A stretch of DNA of 64,000 nucleotides from Stenotrophomonas sp. 704A1 (GCF_030549525.1 NZ_CP130831.1:4179501-4243500), one strand, 5' to 3'; positions 55,493 through 64,000 are shown, counted from the stretch's first letter. A program made the numbers and translations. The notes: generated by a model not told the origin, from the letters alone.

Positions 55493-55891
55493 ATGCCCAT
55501 GGCCCGTCCCGTCTCCCAGACCCCCACACCGGCCGAGCAGGCAATCCTGGACATCCTCTGGGACAAGGGCGAGGCCTCCGTACGCGACGTGGCCGACATG
55601 CTCGGCGAACACAAGCCGGTCGCGTACACCACCGTGCTAACCATGTTCAACGTGCTGACCCGGAAAGGCTTCGTCAGCCACCGGCAGGAGGGGCGCGCCT
55701 ACATCTACCACGCCACGCTCAGCCGCGAGCAGGCCCGCCGGCAGGCGCTGGAGCATCTGCTGCATCAGTTCTTCGATGGTTCGCCGAACGTGCTGGCACA
55801 GCACCTGGTGGACGAGCAGGAAATCGACCGCAACGAACTGCAGGCGCTGCAGCAGCGCATCAGCGACGCCAGGGCCGGGAGGAAGCAATGA
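55493..55891 (+). CDS. BlaI/MecI/CopY-family repressor
   Basis: A 132-residue winged-helix repressor: TPAEQAILDILWDKGEASVRDVADMLGE (HTH), VAYTTVLTMFNVLTRKGFVSHRQEGRAYIYHA split into VAYTTVLTMFNVLTRKGFVS and HRQEGRAYIYHA, and a C-terminal dimerisation helix with HLVDEQEIDRNELQALQQR. BlaI proteins are inactivated by proteolysis triggered by a partner M56 sensor peptidase. The ATG at 55493 is used; a second lies at 55499. It overlaps the M56 peptidase gene by 4 nt (ATGA). A TTGACA at 55442 may be its -35 box, and no clear TACA-TGTA BlaI operator was found. Confidence 0.9.
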   Translation: MPMARPVSQTPTPAEQAILDILWDKGEASVRDVADMLGEHKPVAYTTVLTMFNVLTRKGFVSHRQEGRAYIYHATLSREQARRQALEHLLHQFFDGSPNVLAQHLVDEQEIDRNELQALQQRISDARAGRKQ

Positions 55892-57417
55892 ACATCATCG
55901 ACCTGGCAATGGCGCTGGGCGCTCGCCAGTTGCTGTTGTCTGCAGCGGTCCTGCTGCCGGCGCTGTGGCTGTCACGACGGCGGGCGCTCAGCACCGAACA
56001 ACGCTCGTGGCTGTTGACCGCTGCGATCGCGGTCGCCCTGCTGCTGCCGCTCAGTGCGTTCCTGCCCGGCTGGCCCACCACGCTGCCGACCCCGGCACCG
56101 TCCGCTCCCGCACTGCACCCGATGCCCGGCGAAGGGGCCACCGCGGCGGAGGCCATCTACGAGGCAGGACGGCAACCGGACATCTATTACCTGGAACTGC
56201 CGAAGGCGCTGCCGACGCTGCTGGCGGCGCTGTGGCTGCTGGGCACCCTGTGGCTGGGCATGCGCCTGCTCGATGCGGTGCTGCAGGCCCGCCGGCTGCT
56301 GCGGTTGGCACAACCGGCATCGGCCGAGCTGCGCGCCGCGCTGGCCGGCGTCGTGCCCGACCATGTGCCGATCGCCACCTGCGCCATCGATGGACCGATG
56401 GTCGTCGGCCTGCTGCGCCCGCAGATCGTGCTGCCGCGGCCCCTGCTGGCACGACTGGATGACCGCGTGCTGCGCGACATCGTCCGCCATGAGCTGGCCC
56501 ACCTGCAGCGTCGCGACCTGTGGGCAAGCACGGTACTGCGGGCAGGGCTGGCGCTGTTCTGGTGGAATCCGCTGCTGCACCTCGCCCAGGCGCGCCTGGC
56601 GGTGCTGCGCGAGATGGCCTGTGATGCGCGGGCGGCAAGGCAGTCGCGCGAACCGCTGGACTATGCCAGCTCGCTGCTGGCCAGCATCGAGCAGCTGCAG
56701 GCCCTTCGCGAGGCACCGCCGACCCTGGCATTGGGCATGTTCAGTGCGCGCAGCCAGCTCGCGCAACGCATCGACCAGCTGGTGGACGCCACGCCTCCCG
56801 TACCGCGGCGGCGCAGCCGGCTGCTGCTCGGCCTGCTGCTCCTGCTGGCCTGTACCAGCACTGCAGTTGCCATCGCACCACGACTGCCCCCTGCACCGGC
56901 CGCCTTCTCCTCCGATGCGCGGGTCAGCCAGTTGCTGCGGGCTGCCAGCACGCATGACGTCGCGCAGGTGCGGGCGCTGGCGGCGGCCGGCGTCGATCTC
57001 GATGCACGCGCGCTCGGCGAGGGCACCGCGCTGATCCAGGCCATCCGTGCACGCGATCCGGCGATGGTCGACACCCTGCTGCAGCTGGGCGCCGATCCTG
57101 ACCGCGCTGCACTGGGCGAAGGCAATCCGCTGATCGTGGCGTCCGCGCTGGGCCTGCAACCCATTGTCGAGCGACTGGTACAGGCCGGTGCCGACGTCAA
57201 TCGGGTCGTGACCTACGACGAGACACCGTTGATCAACGCGTCACGCGCAGGCCATCTGGCCACCGTGCGCTACCTGCTCGCGCACGGTGCCGAGATCAAC
57301 CTGGGGGTGGAAGCCGATGGCTGGCTGGGCCGCTGGCGAACGCCGCTGAACCAGGCTGGCAACGCTGCCGTCCGCGATTACCTGCTGGCGCAGGGCGCCC
57401 GCCGCGAACGACGCTGA
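55888..57417 (+). CDS. M56 (BlaR1-like) membrane peptidase fused to ankyrin repeats
   Basis: A 509-residue protein. The N-terminal part has membrane helices (QLLLSAAVLLPALWLSRRRA; LPTLLAALWLLGTLWLGMRL). An M56 metalloprotease domain follows with zinc motif HELAH (His201-His205) and a downstream EMACDARAARQS. A final membrane helix (LLLGLLLLLACTSTAVAIA) leads to four ankyrin-like repeats at about 350-505 (for example GVDLDARALGEGTALIQAIR and AGADVNRVVTYDETPLINAS). In BlaR1 the C-terminal extracellular domain is a penicillin-binding sensor; here ankyrin repeats replace it. Overlap with the BlaI gene suggests it inactivates that repressor on sensing a signal. Confidence 0.88.
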   Translation: MNIIDLAMALGARQLLLSAAVLLPALWLSRRRALSTEQRSWLLTAAIAVALLLPLSAFLPGWPTTLPTPAPSAPALHPMPGEGATAAEAIYEAGRQPDIYYLELPKALPTLLAALWLLGTLWLGMRLLDAVLQARRLLRLAQPASAELRAALAGVVPDHVPIATCAIDGPMVVGLLRPQIVLPRPLLARLDDRVLRDIVRHELAHLQRRDLWASTVLRAGLALFWWNPLLHLAQARLAVLREMACDARAARQSREPLDYASSLLASIEQLQALREAPPTLALGMFSARSQLAQRIDQLVDATPPVPRRRSRLLLGLLLLLACTSTAVAIAPRLPPAPAAFSSDARVSQLLRAASTHDVAQVRALAAAGVDLDARALGEGTALIQAIRARDPAMVDTLLQLGADPDRAALGEGNPLIVASALGLQPIVERLVQAGADVNRVVTYDETPLINASRAGHLATVRYLLAHGAEINLGVEADGWLGRWRTPLNQAGNAAVRDYLLAQGARRERR

Positions 57418-57544
57418 GCCTGCACCGCGCCGCGTCCTTCGCGGCGAACATTCCGTTCCACCGACAACGACCGGACGCGCCTGCGTGCGCGGCAACGCCT
57501 GCATCAATGCCGTTCTCCTTTTCTCTCCTGCAAGGATGTCGATC

Positions 57545-59080
57545 ATGAAACGCCTGGTGCTGTGTTCATTGCTGGCCACCCTGGCCCCCTTCCACGCAAT
57601 GGCCATGGATGCCGGGGGCGAAGACAGTGCGCGGTTCGCCCGCGCAATGGCCCATGGCCTGCGCCCCAGCACCGCAGCGCTGGGTGCAGCGGTGCCGCAG
57701 TGGTCGATCCAGGAACGCCTCGCCCACTACAAGGTGCCGGGCGCCGCCGTTGCGGTAATCCGCAATGGCGAGGTGGTGTACGCCGCCGGGTACGGGCGCC
57801 GCCAGGCCGGAACCGGCGATGCGGTGGATGCCGATACCGTGTTCTCGGTAGGCTCGGTCAGCAAGATGGGCGCCGCAGCGACCGCCCTGAAGCTGGTCGC
57901 CACCGGCCAGGTCACGCTTGAAGAAGACATCGACCGCCGCCTGCGTCGCTGGCACGTGCCTGTCGATGCACAGGGAAGGCGGCCCACGGTCAATCTGCGC
58001 ACGCTGCTCTCGCACACCGCCGGCTTCAACGTGCATGGTTTCCAGGACTACCTGCCGGACGAGCGCCTGCCGACCTTGCTGCAGACACTCGAAGGGCGGC
58101 CACCGGCGAAGAACGAACCGGTACGACTGATCCACGCCCCAGGCCAGCAGGTCGACTATTCCGGCGGCGGCTATACGGTGGTGCAGCTGGCGATCGAAGA
58201 CCTGACCGGCAGTTCGTTTGCCGACGTCGCACAGCGCGAGGTGTTCGCTCCACTGGGCATGTCCCGCAGTACCTACCGGAACCCGCTGCCCGCCGACTAT
58301 GGCAACGTTGCCCATGCGCACGACAACAAGGGCCAGCCACAGGCGCTGCCGCGCGGCTGGCAGAGCTTTCCCGAACAGGCGGCGTCCGGCCTGTGGACCA
58401 GCGCCCACGATATGGGCCTGTTCGTGGCCGCGCTTCTGCGCAGCATCCGCAGCAGCGATGGATGGCTGCCGCAGCCGCTGGCCCTGCAGATGGTCAGCGA
58501 AGTGGCACCGGCCGGTCGCGGCCTGGGCCCGGAGCTGGCCGGTTCCGGTGCCGCTCGCCGCTTCTTCCACAATGGCAGCAATGACAGCTATCACGCCGGC
58601 ATCGAAGGCTATCCGGAGAGTGGCGATGGGTTCGTCATCCTGACCAACGGTGACAACGGCCCGGCACTGCGCGGAGAGATCCGCAATGCGCTGTCCGACG
58701 CGCTCGGGCACAACGCCAAGCCGGTCATCCGCACGCTGGATCCGGCGCTGCTGGCCGACAGCTACCCGCGCTTCAATGGCCGCTTCCTGCTCGACGACGC
58801 CCTGCCCATGGAGGTCCGTAGTGGCCTGGCCGACTGGTTCGACGCGGACACGCTCGACGTGGAGACCGCCGAGGGCGGGCTGCAGCTGCGTCTGCCCGGG
58901 CGTGACCGGCCGATAGCGTTGCAGCCCTTGACGCCGGTCCGCTTCCTGGCGGTCAACGCGGGCGCGGAACTGCTGTTCCACCGTGGTGGCGACGGCACGG
59001 TGCAGGCGCTGAGCGTGATCGCCGATGGCGCGCGTGCCTACTATCGACGCACCGACGCCAGCCCGCCCGCGGACCGCTGA
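57545..59080 (+). CDS. Secreted serine hydrolase (beta-lactamase fold) in the BlaI cassette
   Basis: A 511-residue protein with signal peptide MKRLVLCSLLATLAPFHAMA. Catalytic motifs are SVSK (Ser104, Lys107), YSG (Tyr205-Gly207) and the HAG (His350) that replaces KTG, all of the class C/EstB type. A C-terminal beta-rich domain of about 110 residues follows. AAGGA lies about 8 nt before the ATG. It is 127 nt behind the M56-ankyrin gene and is the natural regulated target of the BlaI system. Whether it hydrolyses beta-lactams, D-amino peptides or esters is unknown. Confidence 0.85.
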   Translation: MKRLVLCSLLATLAPFHAMAMDAGGEDSARFARAMAHGLRPSTAALGAAVPQWSIQERLAHYKVPGAAVAVIRNGEVVYAAGYGRRQAGTGDAVDADTVFSVGSVSKMGAAATALKLVATGQVTLEEDIDRRLRRWHVPVDAQGRRPTVNLRTLLSHTAGFNVHGFQDYLPDERLPTLLQTLEGRPPAKNEPVRLIHAPGQQVDYSGGGYTVVQLAIEDLTGSSFADVAQREVFAPLGMSRSTYRNPLPADYGNVAHAHDNKGQPQALPRGWQSFPEQAASGLWTSAHDMGLFVAALLRSIRSSDGWLPQPLALQMVSEVAPAGRGLGPELAGSGAARRFFHNGSNDSYHAGIEGYPESGDGFVILTNGDNGPALRGEIRNALSDALGHNAKPVIRTLDPALLADSYPRFNGRFLLDDALPMEVRSGLADWFDADTLDVETAEGGLQLRLPGRDRPIALQPLTPVRFLAVNAGAELLFHRGGDGTVQALSVIADGARAYYRRTDASPPADR

Positions 59081-59116
59081 TCCCTCACTGACGGCGGCGG
59101 CCTTCGGCCGGCCGGA

Positions 59117-59830
59117 TCAGAGCGCCGAGCGCGGCGGCAGCGACCAGTCGATCGGCGCCTGGCCGCGGCGCTGCAGATACTCGTTGGCCATGGAGAAATG
59201 ACGGCAGCCGAGAAAGCCCCGATGGGCCGACAGCGGCGACGGATGGGGCGACTTCAGCACGCGGTGGCGGCCGGTATCGATGACCTTGCCCTTCTGCTGC
59301 GCGTAGGCCCCCCAGAGCATGAACACCAGGCCTTCGCGTTCGCGGTTGAGCACATCCACCACGTGGTCGGTGAAGCCCTCCCAGCCACGCCCCTGATGGG
59401 CGCCGGCCTTGCCCTCCTCCACCGTCAGCACTGCATTGAGCAGCAGCACGCCGCGCTGCGCCCAGGGCATCAGGCAGCCGTGGTCCGGACGCGGCAGGCC
59501 GAGATCGCCTTCGATCTCCTTGTAGATGTTCAACAGCGACGGCGGCACCGGCACGCCCGGCTGCACCGAGAAACTCAGGCCATGGGCCTGGCCGCGGCCG
59601 TGGTACGGGTCCTGGCCGAGGATCACCACCTTCACCTGCTCGAACGGCGTGGCATCGAAGGCGGCAAAGATCTGCGGGCCGGGCGGGAACACCGCCGCAC
59701 CAGCGGCCTTGCGCTGGCGCAGGAACGCCGACAGTTCACGCATCTGCGGCTGCAGCAGGTACTCGCCCACACGCTGCTTCCAGCTCGGTTCCAGCTGGAT
59801 CGCCGGGGTCTCGGTCACTTCATCGATCAT
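59117..59830 (-). CDS. ung: Uracil-DNA glycosylase (family 1)
   Basis: A 237-residue DNA-repair enzyme that removes uracil. Motifs are intact: [20 protein letters not shown] (catalytic Asp), the Leu/Pro strand [19 protein letters not shown] and the minor-groove loop [17 protein letters not shown]. Length is as usual. It is last in an operon with ftsE, ftsX and a tandem-receiver protein, 9 nt behind the latter. Its TGA is 36 nt from the convergent hydrolase gene. Confidence 0.97.
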   Translation of the reverse strand: MIDEVTETPAIQLEPSWKQRVGEYLLQPQMRELSAFLRQRKAAGAAVFPPGPQIFAAFDATPFEQVKVVILGQDPYHGRGQAHGLSFSVQPGVPVPPSLLNIYKEIEGDLGLPRPDHGCLMPWAQRGVLLLNAVLTVEEGKAGAHQGRGWEGFTDHVVDVLNREREGLVFMLWGAYAQQKGKVIDTGRHRVLKSPHPSPLSAHRGFLGCRHFSMANEYLQRRGQAPIDWSLPPRSAL

Positions 59831-59839
59831 CGCACCACG

Positions 59840-60682
59840 TCATCTCAACACCGGTCCATCATTCAATCGGGCCAGCCGCAGCTGGAACAGCACCTTGGTG
59901 ACCAGCAGCCGTTCTTCGATGGGCTTGAGCACCAGGTCGTTGGCACCGGCCTGCAGCAGCCCGGTCTGGTTGTGCGGATTGCCATCGCCGGTCATCACCA
60001 GCACCGGCAGGCGACGCTTGCCGTAGCCGAAGTCCACGCGCACGCGCTGCACCACGTCGCGGCCGCTCAATTCGCCCTTCAGGGTGACGTCGGTCAGCAC
60101 CAGGTCGATGCGGTGGCGGCTGCGGCCCAGCGATTCGGCGGTGAGCAGGGTGAACGCTTCTTCGGCGCTGACCACGTGCAGCACGTTCAACTGCTGGCGT
60201 TCCAGCATGCGCTTGGTGGCCTCGGCCACCACGCGACTGTCCTCGATATAGAGGATGGTCGCGCCGGGTATGGTCTGCGGCTGCACGTAGCCACGGATGA
60301 AGGTCGCCAGTGCCTCGTGGCCCAGCGCCTTGTCGAAGTAGTCGGTGACGTACTCGGTGAAGCGGCGCTGCTCCAGATGCTGCTGCGCATCGCCGGACAC
60401 CACGATCACCGGGACGTAGGCCTGGCCGGCGGCTTCGCGGACCATCCGCGCCAGCGCCAGGCCGTCGCCATCGCGCAGCGTCAGCGACGTGGTGACCAGG
60501 TCGACGGGGCCCTGCGCCAGCGCGTGCTGCGCGTCCTCGATGCTGTCGCAGCCGATCACCTCCACACCCGGCAGGTCGCGCTGCAGCAGATCGGCAATCA
60601 GCTTGCGGACCAGCTTCGACCCATCGACCACCATCACCCGCGTTGCGGGTCCTTGCAGGTGCTTCAGCGCTTGCGGTTGCAT
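59840..60682 (-). CDS. Tandem-receiver response regulator, first receiver degenerate
   Basis: A 280-residue cytoplasmic protein with two receiver domains and no output domain. In REC1 (about 14-135) the phospho-acceptor is replaced: VDLVTTSLTLRDGDG has Ser where Asp is expected, and the acidic pair is VVDGS. The conserved Lys remains (YFDKALG). REC2 (about 142-275) is canonical with YIEDSRVV, LVLTDVTLKG (Asp), VMTGDG and LVLKPIEE (Lys). It sits between ftsX and ung with 7- and 9-nt gaps, so it is made with the FtsEX divisome transporter. Similar double-REC proteins are phosphorelay or scaffold parts. Confidence 0.88.
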   Translation of the reverse strand: MQPQALKHLQGPATRVMVVDGSKLVRKLIADLLQRDLPGVEVIGCDSIEDAQHALAQGPVDLVTTSLTLRDGDGLALARMVREAAGQAYVPVIVVSGDAQQHLEQRRFTEYVTDYFDKALGHEALATFIRGYVQPQTIPGATILYIEDSRVVAEATKRMLERQQLNVLHVVSAEEAFTLLTAESLGRSRHRIDLVLTDVTLKGELSGRDVVQRVRVDFGYGKRRLPVLVMTGDGNPHNQTGLLQAGANDLVLKPIEERLLVTKVLFQLRLARLNDGPVLR

Positions 60683-60689
60683 GCCGGTC

Positions 60690-61637
60690 TCAGGTGTCGG
60701 TCGGTCGGGTCTGGCGGAGGAAGTGGCCGGTCACCAGCCAGGCACCCAGCCAGCCCAGCAGCAGGGTACCGAGCAGGACCAGGCTGCCGTGCAGCAGGTC
60801 CAGGCCGTGGAGGATGAACGGGCTGCCATAGCTGCGCGACAGTTCGGCCAGCGGCGCGCGCAGGGCCGCGCCGGCGATGCCGATCAGGCCCAGCGCGACC
60901 GCGCCGGCGCCCACGCCATACCAGGCCCCCAGGTACAGGAACGGGCGGCGGATGAAGCCATCGCTGGCACCCAGCAGCTGCAGCACGCCGATTTCCTCGC
61001 GCCGGGCCTGGATGTCCAGGCGCACGGTGTTGCCCACCACCAGCGCCGCGCCGGCGCCCAGCAGCACCGACAGCACCTGGACCAGCCGCGCACCGAATGC
61101 CAGCCAGGCATCCAGGCGCTGGCGCCACAGCGCATCGTGCTGGACCAGATCAGCGCCCGGCAGGCTTTCCAGCGAGCGCGCCAACCGCGCATCGTCCTTG
61201 CCCTGCCCCGGGGTGATCACCAGCAGCGAGGGCAGAGGATTGTCATTGAGGGCATCGATCGCCTCGCCCAGCCCGGCCTGGCGCAGTTCTTCCAGGCCCT
61301 GCTCGGGCGTGCGCACGGTGACGCTGGCGACATCGTCACGGTCGCGCAGCTCGCCGGCCAGGCGCAGCGCGGCCGGGCCATCGACATCCGCCTTCAGGAA
61401 CACATTGATGTCGCGCGACTGCTGCACGCTGCCGGCAAACTGCTTGAGGTTGTCCAGCGCGATCGACAGGCCCAGCGGCAAGGCCAGCGCCAGCGCCATG
61501 ACCACCACGGTCAACAGCGTGGCCCAGGGCTTGCGGCAGGCACGGCCCAGGCTGAACACCACGCTGTGCACGTGATGCTGGAACCACACGCCCAGGCGCG
61601 ACGGCGCGGCGGCTTCGGTGTTTTCGTTCTTGGCCAT
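60690..61637 (-). CDS. ftsX: Cell-division ABC transporter permease FtsX
   Basis: A 315-residue inner-membrane protein with four helices and a large periplasmic loop between TM1 and TM2. TM1 is TLLTVVVMALALALPLGLSI. The loop (INVFLKADVDGPAALRLAGEL, VRTPEQGLEELRQAGLGEAI) contacts cell-wall hydrolase activators. The C-terminal block is QARREEIGVLQLLGASDGFI followed by two helices. With FtsE it controls septal peptidoglycan hydrolysis. It starts 2 nt after the ftsE stop. Confidence 0.96.
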   Translation of the reverse strand: MAKNENTEAAAPSRLGVWFQHHVHSVVFSLGRACRKPWATLLTVVVMALALALPLGLSIALDNLKQFAGSVQQSRDINVFLKADVDGPAALRLAGELRDRDDVASVTVRTPEQGLEELRQAGLGEAIDALNDNPLPSLLVITPGQGKDDARLARSLESLPGADLVQHDALWRQRLDAWLAFGARLVQVLSVLLGAGAALVVGNTVRLDIQARREEIGVLQLLGASDGFIRRPFLYLGAWYGVGAGAVALGLIGIAGAALRAPLAELSRSYGSPFILHGLDLLHGSLVLLGTLLLGWLGAWLVTGHFLRQTRPTDT

Positions 61638-61639
61638 GG

Positions 61640-62326
61640 TTACTCCGCCAGATCCTGCGGCGAGATGTCGTCCACCAGCCGGCCGTGGTCGAGGATCAGC
61701 ACGCGCTTGCGCATGCGCCGCAGCAGCGGCAGGTCATGGCTGACCACCAGCACCCCGGTGCCACGCGCCGGCAGTTCGGCAAACAGCGCCATGATCTCCG
61801 CCGCCAGGGTCGGGTCGAGATTGCCGGTCGGTTCGTCGGCCACCAGCAGCTTGGGTTCGCCGACAATCGCGCGGGCGATGCCGACGCGCTGCTGCTCGCC
61901 GGCCGACAGCTGCGAGGGCAACGCCTTCTCGCGATGGCCCAGGCCCATGCGCTCCAGCACCGAGCGCACGCGCTTGCTGATATCGCCGCGGCGGGTGCCG
62001 CGCAGGATCAGCGGCAACGCCACGTTCTCGGCGATCGAGCGGTCCATCAGCAGGCGATGGTCCTGGTAGACCGCGCCCACCGCGCGGCGATGGCGCGGGA
62101 CATCGCCGCCACGCACCTTCAGCAGGTTGCGCTCGTCGAATACCACCGCACCGCGGCTGGGCCGCTCGTCCAGGTGGATCAACTTGAGCAGGGTGCTCTT
62201 GCCCGCACCGGAGTGGCCGGTCACGAACAACATTTCGCCCGGCGCGACCTCGAAGCTGACATCGATCAGCGCTTCGTGGCCACCGGCGTACTGTTTGCTG
62301 ACATTGTCGAAGCGCAGGACACTCAT
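61640..62326 (-). CDS. ftsE: Cell-division ATP-binding protein FtsE
   Basis: A 228-residue ABC ATPase. Walker A is TGHSGAGKSTLLKLI, the signature is LSAGEQQRVGIARAIV, Walker B is LLVADEPTGNLDP, and the H-loop is VVSHD. The usual LSGGEQQR signature reads LSAGEQQR here. It energises FtsX. The ATG at 62326 fits the family; a CATAAT box ends 6 nt before it, so the mRNA may be leaderless. It heads the ftsE-ftsX-receiver-ung operon. A long SMAG array lies directly upstream. Confidence 0.96.
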   Translation of the reverse strand: MSVLRFDNVSKQYAGGHEALIDVSFEVAPGEMLFVTGHSGAGKSTLLKLIHLDERPSRGAVVFDERNLLKVRGGDVPRHRRAVGAVYQDHRLLMDRSIAENVALPLILRGTRRGDISKRVRSVLERMGLGHREKALPSQLSAGEQQRVGIARAIVGEPKLLVADEPTGNLDPTLAAEIMALFAELPARGTGVLVVSHDLPLLRRMRKRVLILDHGRLVDDISPQDLAE

Positions 62327-62332
62327 GCCCCG

Positions 62333-62338
62333 ATTATG
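62333..62338 (-). promoter_or_regulatory. -10 box (CATAAT) next to the ftsE start
   Basis: On the minus strand CATAAT ends 6 nt before the ATG, the distance at which a transcript would begin at or very near the start codon. Confidence 0.4.
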
Positions 62339-62358
62339 CAGGACCGGCGCGACGGATC

Positions 62359-62776
62359 GATAGCGCCTGGCCATGCCTGGCGCACACCGTCCGGGATCGC
62401 GGCGCCTGAGGGAGGCCGCTGCGCTCGCCGGGCATGGCTCGGCGCTACCTGCGGATGTGGCGCTTTGGTAGCGCCTGGCCATGCCTGGCGCACACCGTCC
62501 GGGATCGCGGTGCCTGAGGGAGACCGCTGCGCTCGCCGGGCGTGGCCCGGCGCTACCCGCTGATCGGTCGCGCTGTGGTAGCGCCTGGCCATGCCTGGCG
62601 CACACCGTCCGGGATCGCGGTGCCTGAGGGAGGCCGCTGCGCTCGCCGGGCATGGCCCGGCGCTACCCGCGGATGTGGCGCTTTGGTAGCGCCTGGCCAT
62701 GCCTGGCGCACACCGTCCGGGATCGCGGTGCCTGAGGGAGGCCGCTGCGCTCGCCGGGCGTGGCCCGGCGCTACCC
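62359..62776. repeat. Higher-order SMAG array (four inverted dimers, 218-bp superperiod)
   Basis: Four copies of an approximately 90-bp inverted SMAG dimer begin at 62361, 62469, 62579 and 62687. Each runs from (G)TAGCGCCTGGCCATGCC to CCCGGCGCTACC. Linkers alternate between a GGATGTGGCGCTTT type and a CTGATCGGTCGCG type, so copies 1+2 and 3+4 form a 218-bp unit duplicated in tandem. The array fills nearly all of the 62327-62794 gap, and no gene was seen in it. Confidence 0.9.
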
Positions 62777-62777
62777 G

Positions 62778-62800
62778 CTGATCGGCGGCGCCGATCAGCT
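62778..62800 (-). terminator. Hairpin at the 3' end of rhlB
   Basis: GCTGATCGG-CGGCG-CCGATCAGC overlaps the rhlB stop codon. There is no T run, so it may be an mRNA end stabiliser more than an intrinsic terminator. Confidence 0.5.
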
Positions 62801-64000
62801 GCCCGACAGCATCCGGCGGATCTTGCGGCCAATGCGGGTCAGGAACGAATCGCCGGCATCGGCACTGGTGCGCACCGGCTTGGCCACCACCTGCACCGGG
62901 GTGACCGGGTGGGCACCCTGGCCCGCGCTGCTGGCCACCCCCTCGGCGCCTTCGACCGGCCGGCCATGGCGACGACGACGGCGCTTGCGCGGCTTGCGCT
63001 CACCCTCGCCCGCGGCTTCCGGTGCACCGTCGGCGCGCGGCGGACGCGGCGCCTGGACCACGCCGGCGTCGGCGGTCACGGTGGCTTCGGCTGCCACCGC
63101 AGCACCCGGCTCGCCTTCCACGCGCGGCTTGCGCGGGCCACGCGGACGGCGCTCACCGCTGCGCTCGCCGTCACGCCCACCGCGGCCACCGCCACTGCCG
63201 GAGCGACCGCCACTGCGGCCGCCACCCCGACGCTCTTCCTCGGCCGCGCGGGCTTCGCGGGCCTCTCGGAAGATCTGGCCGACGCTCTCGTTCTCTTCGC
63301 CTTCCTCGCCCGGGGCCGGGGCAGCACGCTCCGGACGCGGCAGCGCGGTCAGGATCTCGCTGGTGACCGCCTCGACCGGGATCTTCTGCTCGATGTAGGC
63401 CTCGATGTCCGGCAGACCCATCGCGTAGCGCTCACAGGCGAAGCTGATCGCATCGCCCTCCTCGCCGAGGCGGGCGGTACGGCCGATGCGGTGCACGTAG
63501 TCTTCGGCGTCGAACGGCAGATCGTAGTTGTAGACGTACTTGATGCCGTCGATGTGCAGGCCGCGGGCGGCCACGTCGGTGGCGACCAGAATCTCCAGCT
63601 GGCCCTTCTGGAAGCGGTTGAGCAGGCTCTCGCGCTTCTTCTGCGGCACGTCGCCGGACAGCACGCCGACGCGGTAGCCGGCACGTTCCAGCGATCGGGC
63701 CACGCGCTCGACGAACACCTTGGTGTTGACGAACACCATGGTGCGCGCGCCTTCGCTGCGCGACAGCAGGCCCAGCAGCAGCGGGATCTTCTCTTCGTCG
63801 GCCGGGAAATAGATGCGCTGGCGGACGCGGGCGGCGGTGATGGTTTCAGCTTCCACCACCAGCTTCTGCGGCTCGTTCATGTGCTCATAGGCCAGCTCGA
63901 GCACGCGGTGGCTCAGGGTGGCGCTGAACAGCAGGGTCTGGCGGGTGGTGCGCTCGGGCATGCGGCGCAGCAGGAAGCGGATGTCCTTGATGAAGCCGAG
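62795..64000 (-). CDS. rhlB: ATP-dependent RNA helicase RhlB, 3' part
   Basis: About 401 residues of a DEAD-box helicase, whose 5' end lies beyond the right edge. The visible region starts in RecA domain 1 ([20 protein letters not shown]), with motif [14 protein letters not shown]. RecA domain 2 has [20 protein letters not shown], motif [19 protein letters not shown] and motif [17 protein letters not shown]. After about residue 230 of this part comes a long Gly/Arg-rich disordered tail and a short basic C-terminus ([16 protein letters not shown]). RhlB unwinds RNA for the degradosome; the tail is RGG-like and probably binds RNA. Confidence 0.93.
   Translation of the reverse strand, partial: LGFIKDIRFLLRRMPERTTRQTLLFSATLSHRVLELAYEHMNEPQKLVVEAETITAARVRQRIYFPADEEKIPLLLGLLSRSEGARTMVFVNTKVFVERVARSLERAGYRVGVLSGDVPQKKRESLLNRFQKGQLEILVATDVAARGLHIDGIKYVYNYDLPFDAEDYVHRIGRTARLGEEGDAISFACERYAMGLPDIEAYIEQKIPVEAVTSEILTALPRPERAAPAPGEEGEENESVGQIFREAREARAAEEERRGGGRSGGRSGSGGGRGGRDGERSGERRPRGPRKPRVEGEPGAAVAAEATVTADAGVVQAPRPPRADGAPEAAGEGERKPRKRRRRRHGRPVEGAEGVASSAGQGAHPVTPVQVVAKPVRTSADAGDSFLTRIGRKIRRMLSGS

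Noticed and set aside
55442..55500. A BlaI operator (TACA-TGTA type palindrome) in the blaI promoter
   Set aside because: Only a loose TTGACA and a partial ACTACTA were found, with no convincing palindrome.
62359..62776. ORFs through the SMAG array (translations with repeated MARRYP and RRAWPGATR)
   Set aside because: They are only the repeat read as codons, present in several frames, with no RBS or conserved protein.

Overview
This 64 kb window is high-GC, densely coded chromosomal DNA from a gammaproteobacterium of the Xanthomonadaceae, very probably Stenotrophomonas (S. maltophilia complex). Three things suggest this: paired RND pump genes of the SmeJ/SmeK (MdtB/MdtC) type, proteins typical of xanthomonads throughout, and many GTAG-headed imperfect palindromes (SMAG repeats) between genes. 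No rRNA, tRNA, CRISPR array, prophage or insertion sequence was seen.

Layout. 0-8 kb: the end of a tandem RND efflux operon, a DUF5076 gene behind a SMAG array, a DAHP synthase gene with an attenuator leader peptide rich in Phe/Tyr/Trp, and a secreted serine hydrolase. 8-16 kb: groES-groEL with a CIRCE operator, a secreted endonuclease I, and cutA-dsbD-tlpA-like genes. 16-23 kb: a Fur-box-preceded PepSY/flavoreductase, a chemoreceptor with a textbook sigma-28 promoter, an arylamine N-acetyltransferase, a VOC protein and an orphan binding-protein domain. 23-31 kb: a candidate organophosphonate island containing a TonB-dependent receptor, a lone PhnM-type amidohydrolase, a PhnF-type GntR regulator, an aminophosphonate-oxidase-like flavoprotein, a DUF5690 transporter and a PhnX-like hydrolase. 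Its three control regions share a CTGTCTAG-centred motif.

31-39 kb: LysR, GIY-YIG, alkaline phosphatase, D,D-carboxypeptidase, a quinone reductase/TetR pair and an ICL/PEP-mutase-fold enzyme. 39-45 kb: aroQ, accB-accC, prmA, a DUF3426 gene and fis. 45-51 kb: a six-gene, mostly overlapping lipid operon resembling E. coli ynbABCD plus an acyltransferase. 51-55 kb: purH, purD and rpoH, with a sigma-E-like promoter and a hairpin over the rpoH ribosome-binding site. 55-59 kb: a BlaI repressor, an M56 peptidase fused to ankyrin repeats, and a beta-lactamase-fold hydrolase. 59-64 kb: ftsE-ftsX-tandem-receiver protein-ung as one compact operon, a higher-order SMAG array, and the 3' part of rhlB.

The best candidates for something undescribed are the phosphonate-like regulon and its shared operator, the aromatic attenuator in front of DAHP synthase, the ynb-like lipid operon with an altered CDP-alcohol transferase motif, and the BlaI/M56-ankyrin/hydrolase cassette. 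All functional statements come from reading the sequence and from knowledge of protein families; no database search was run.
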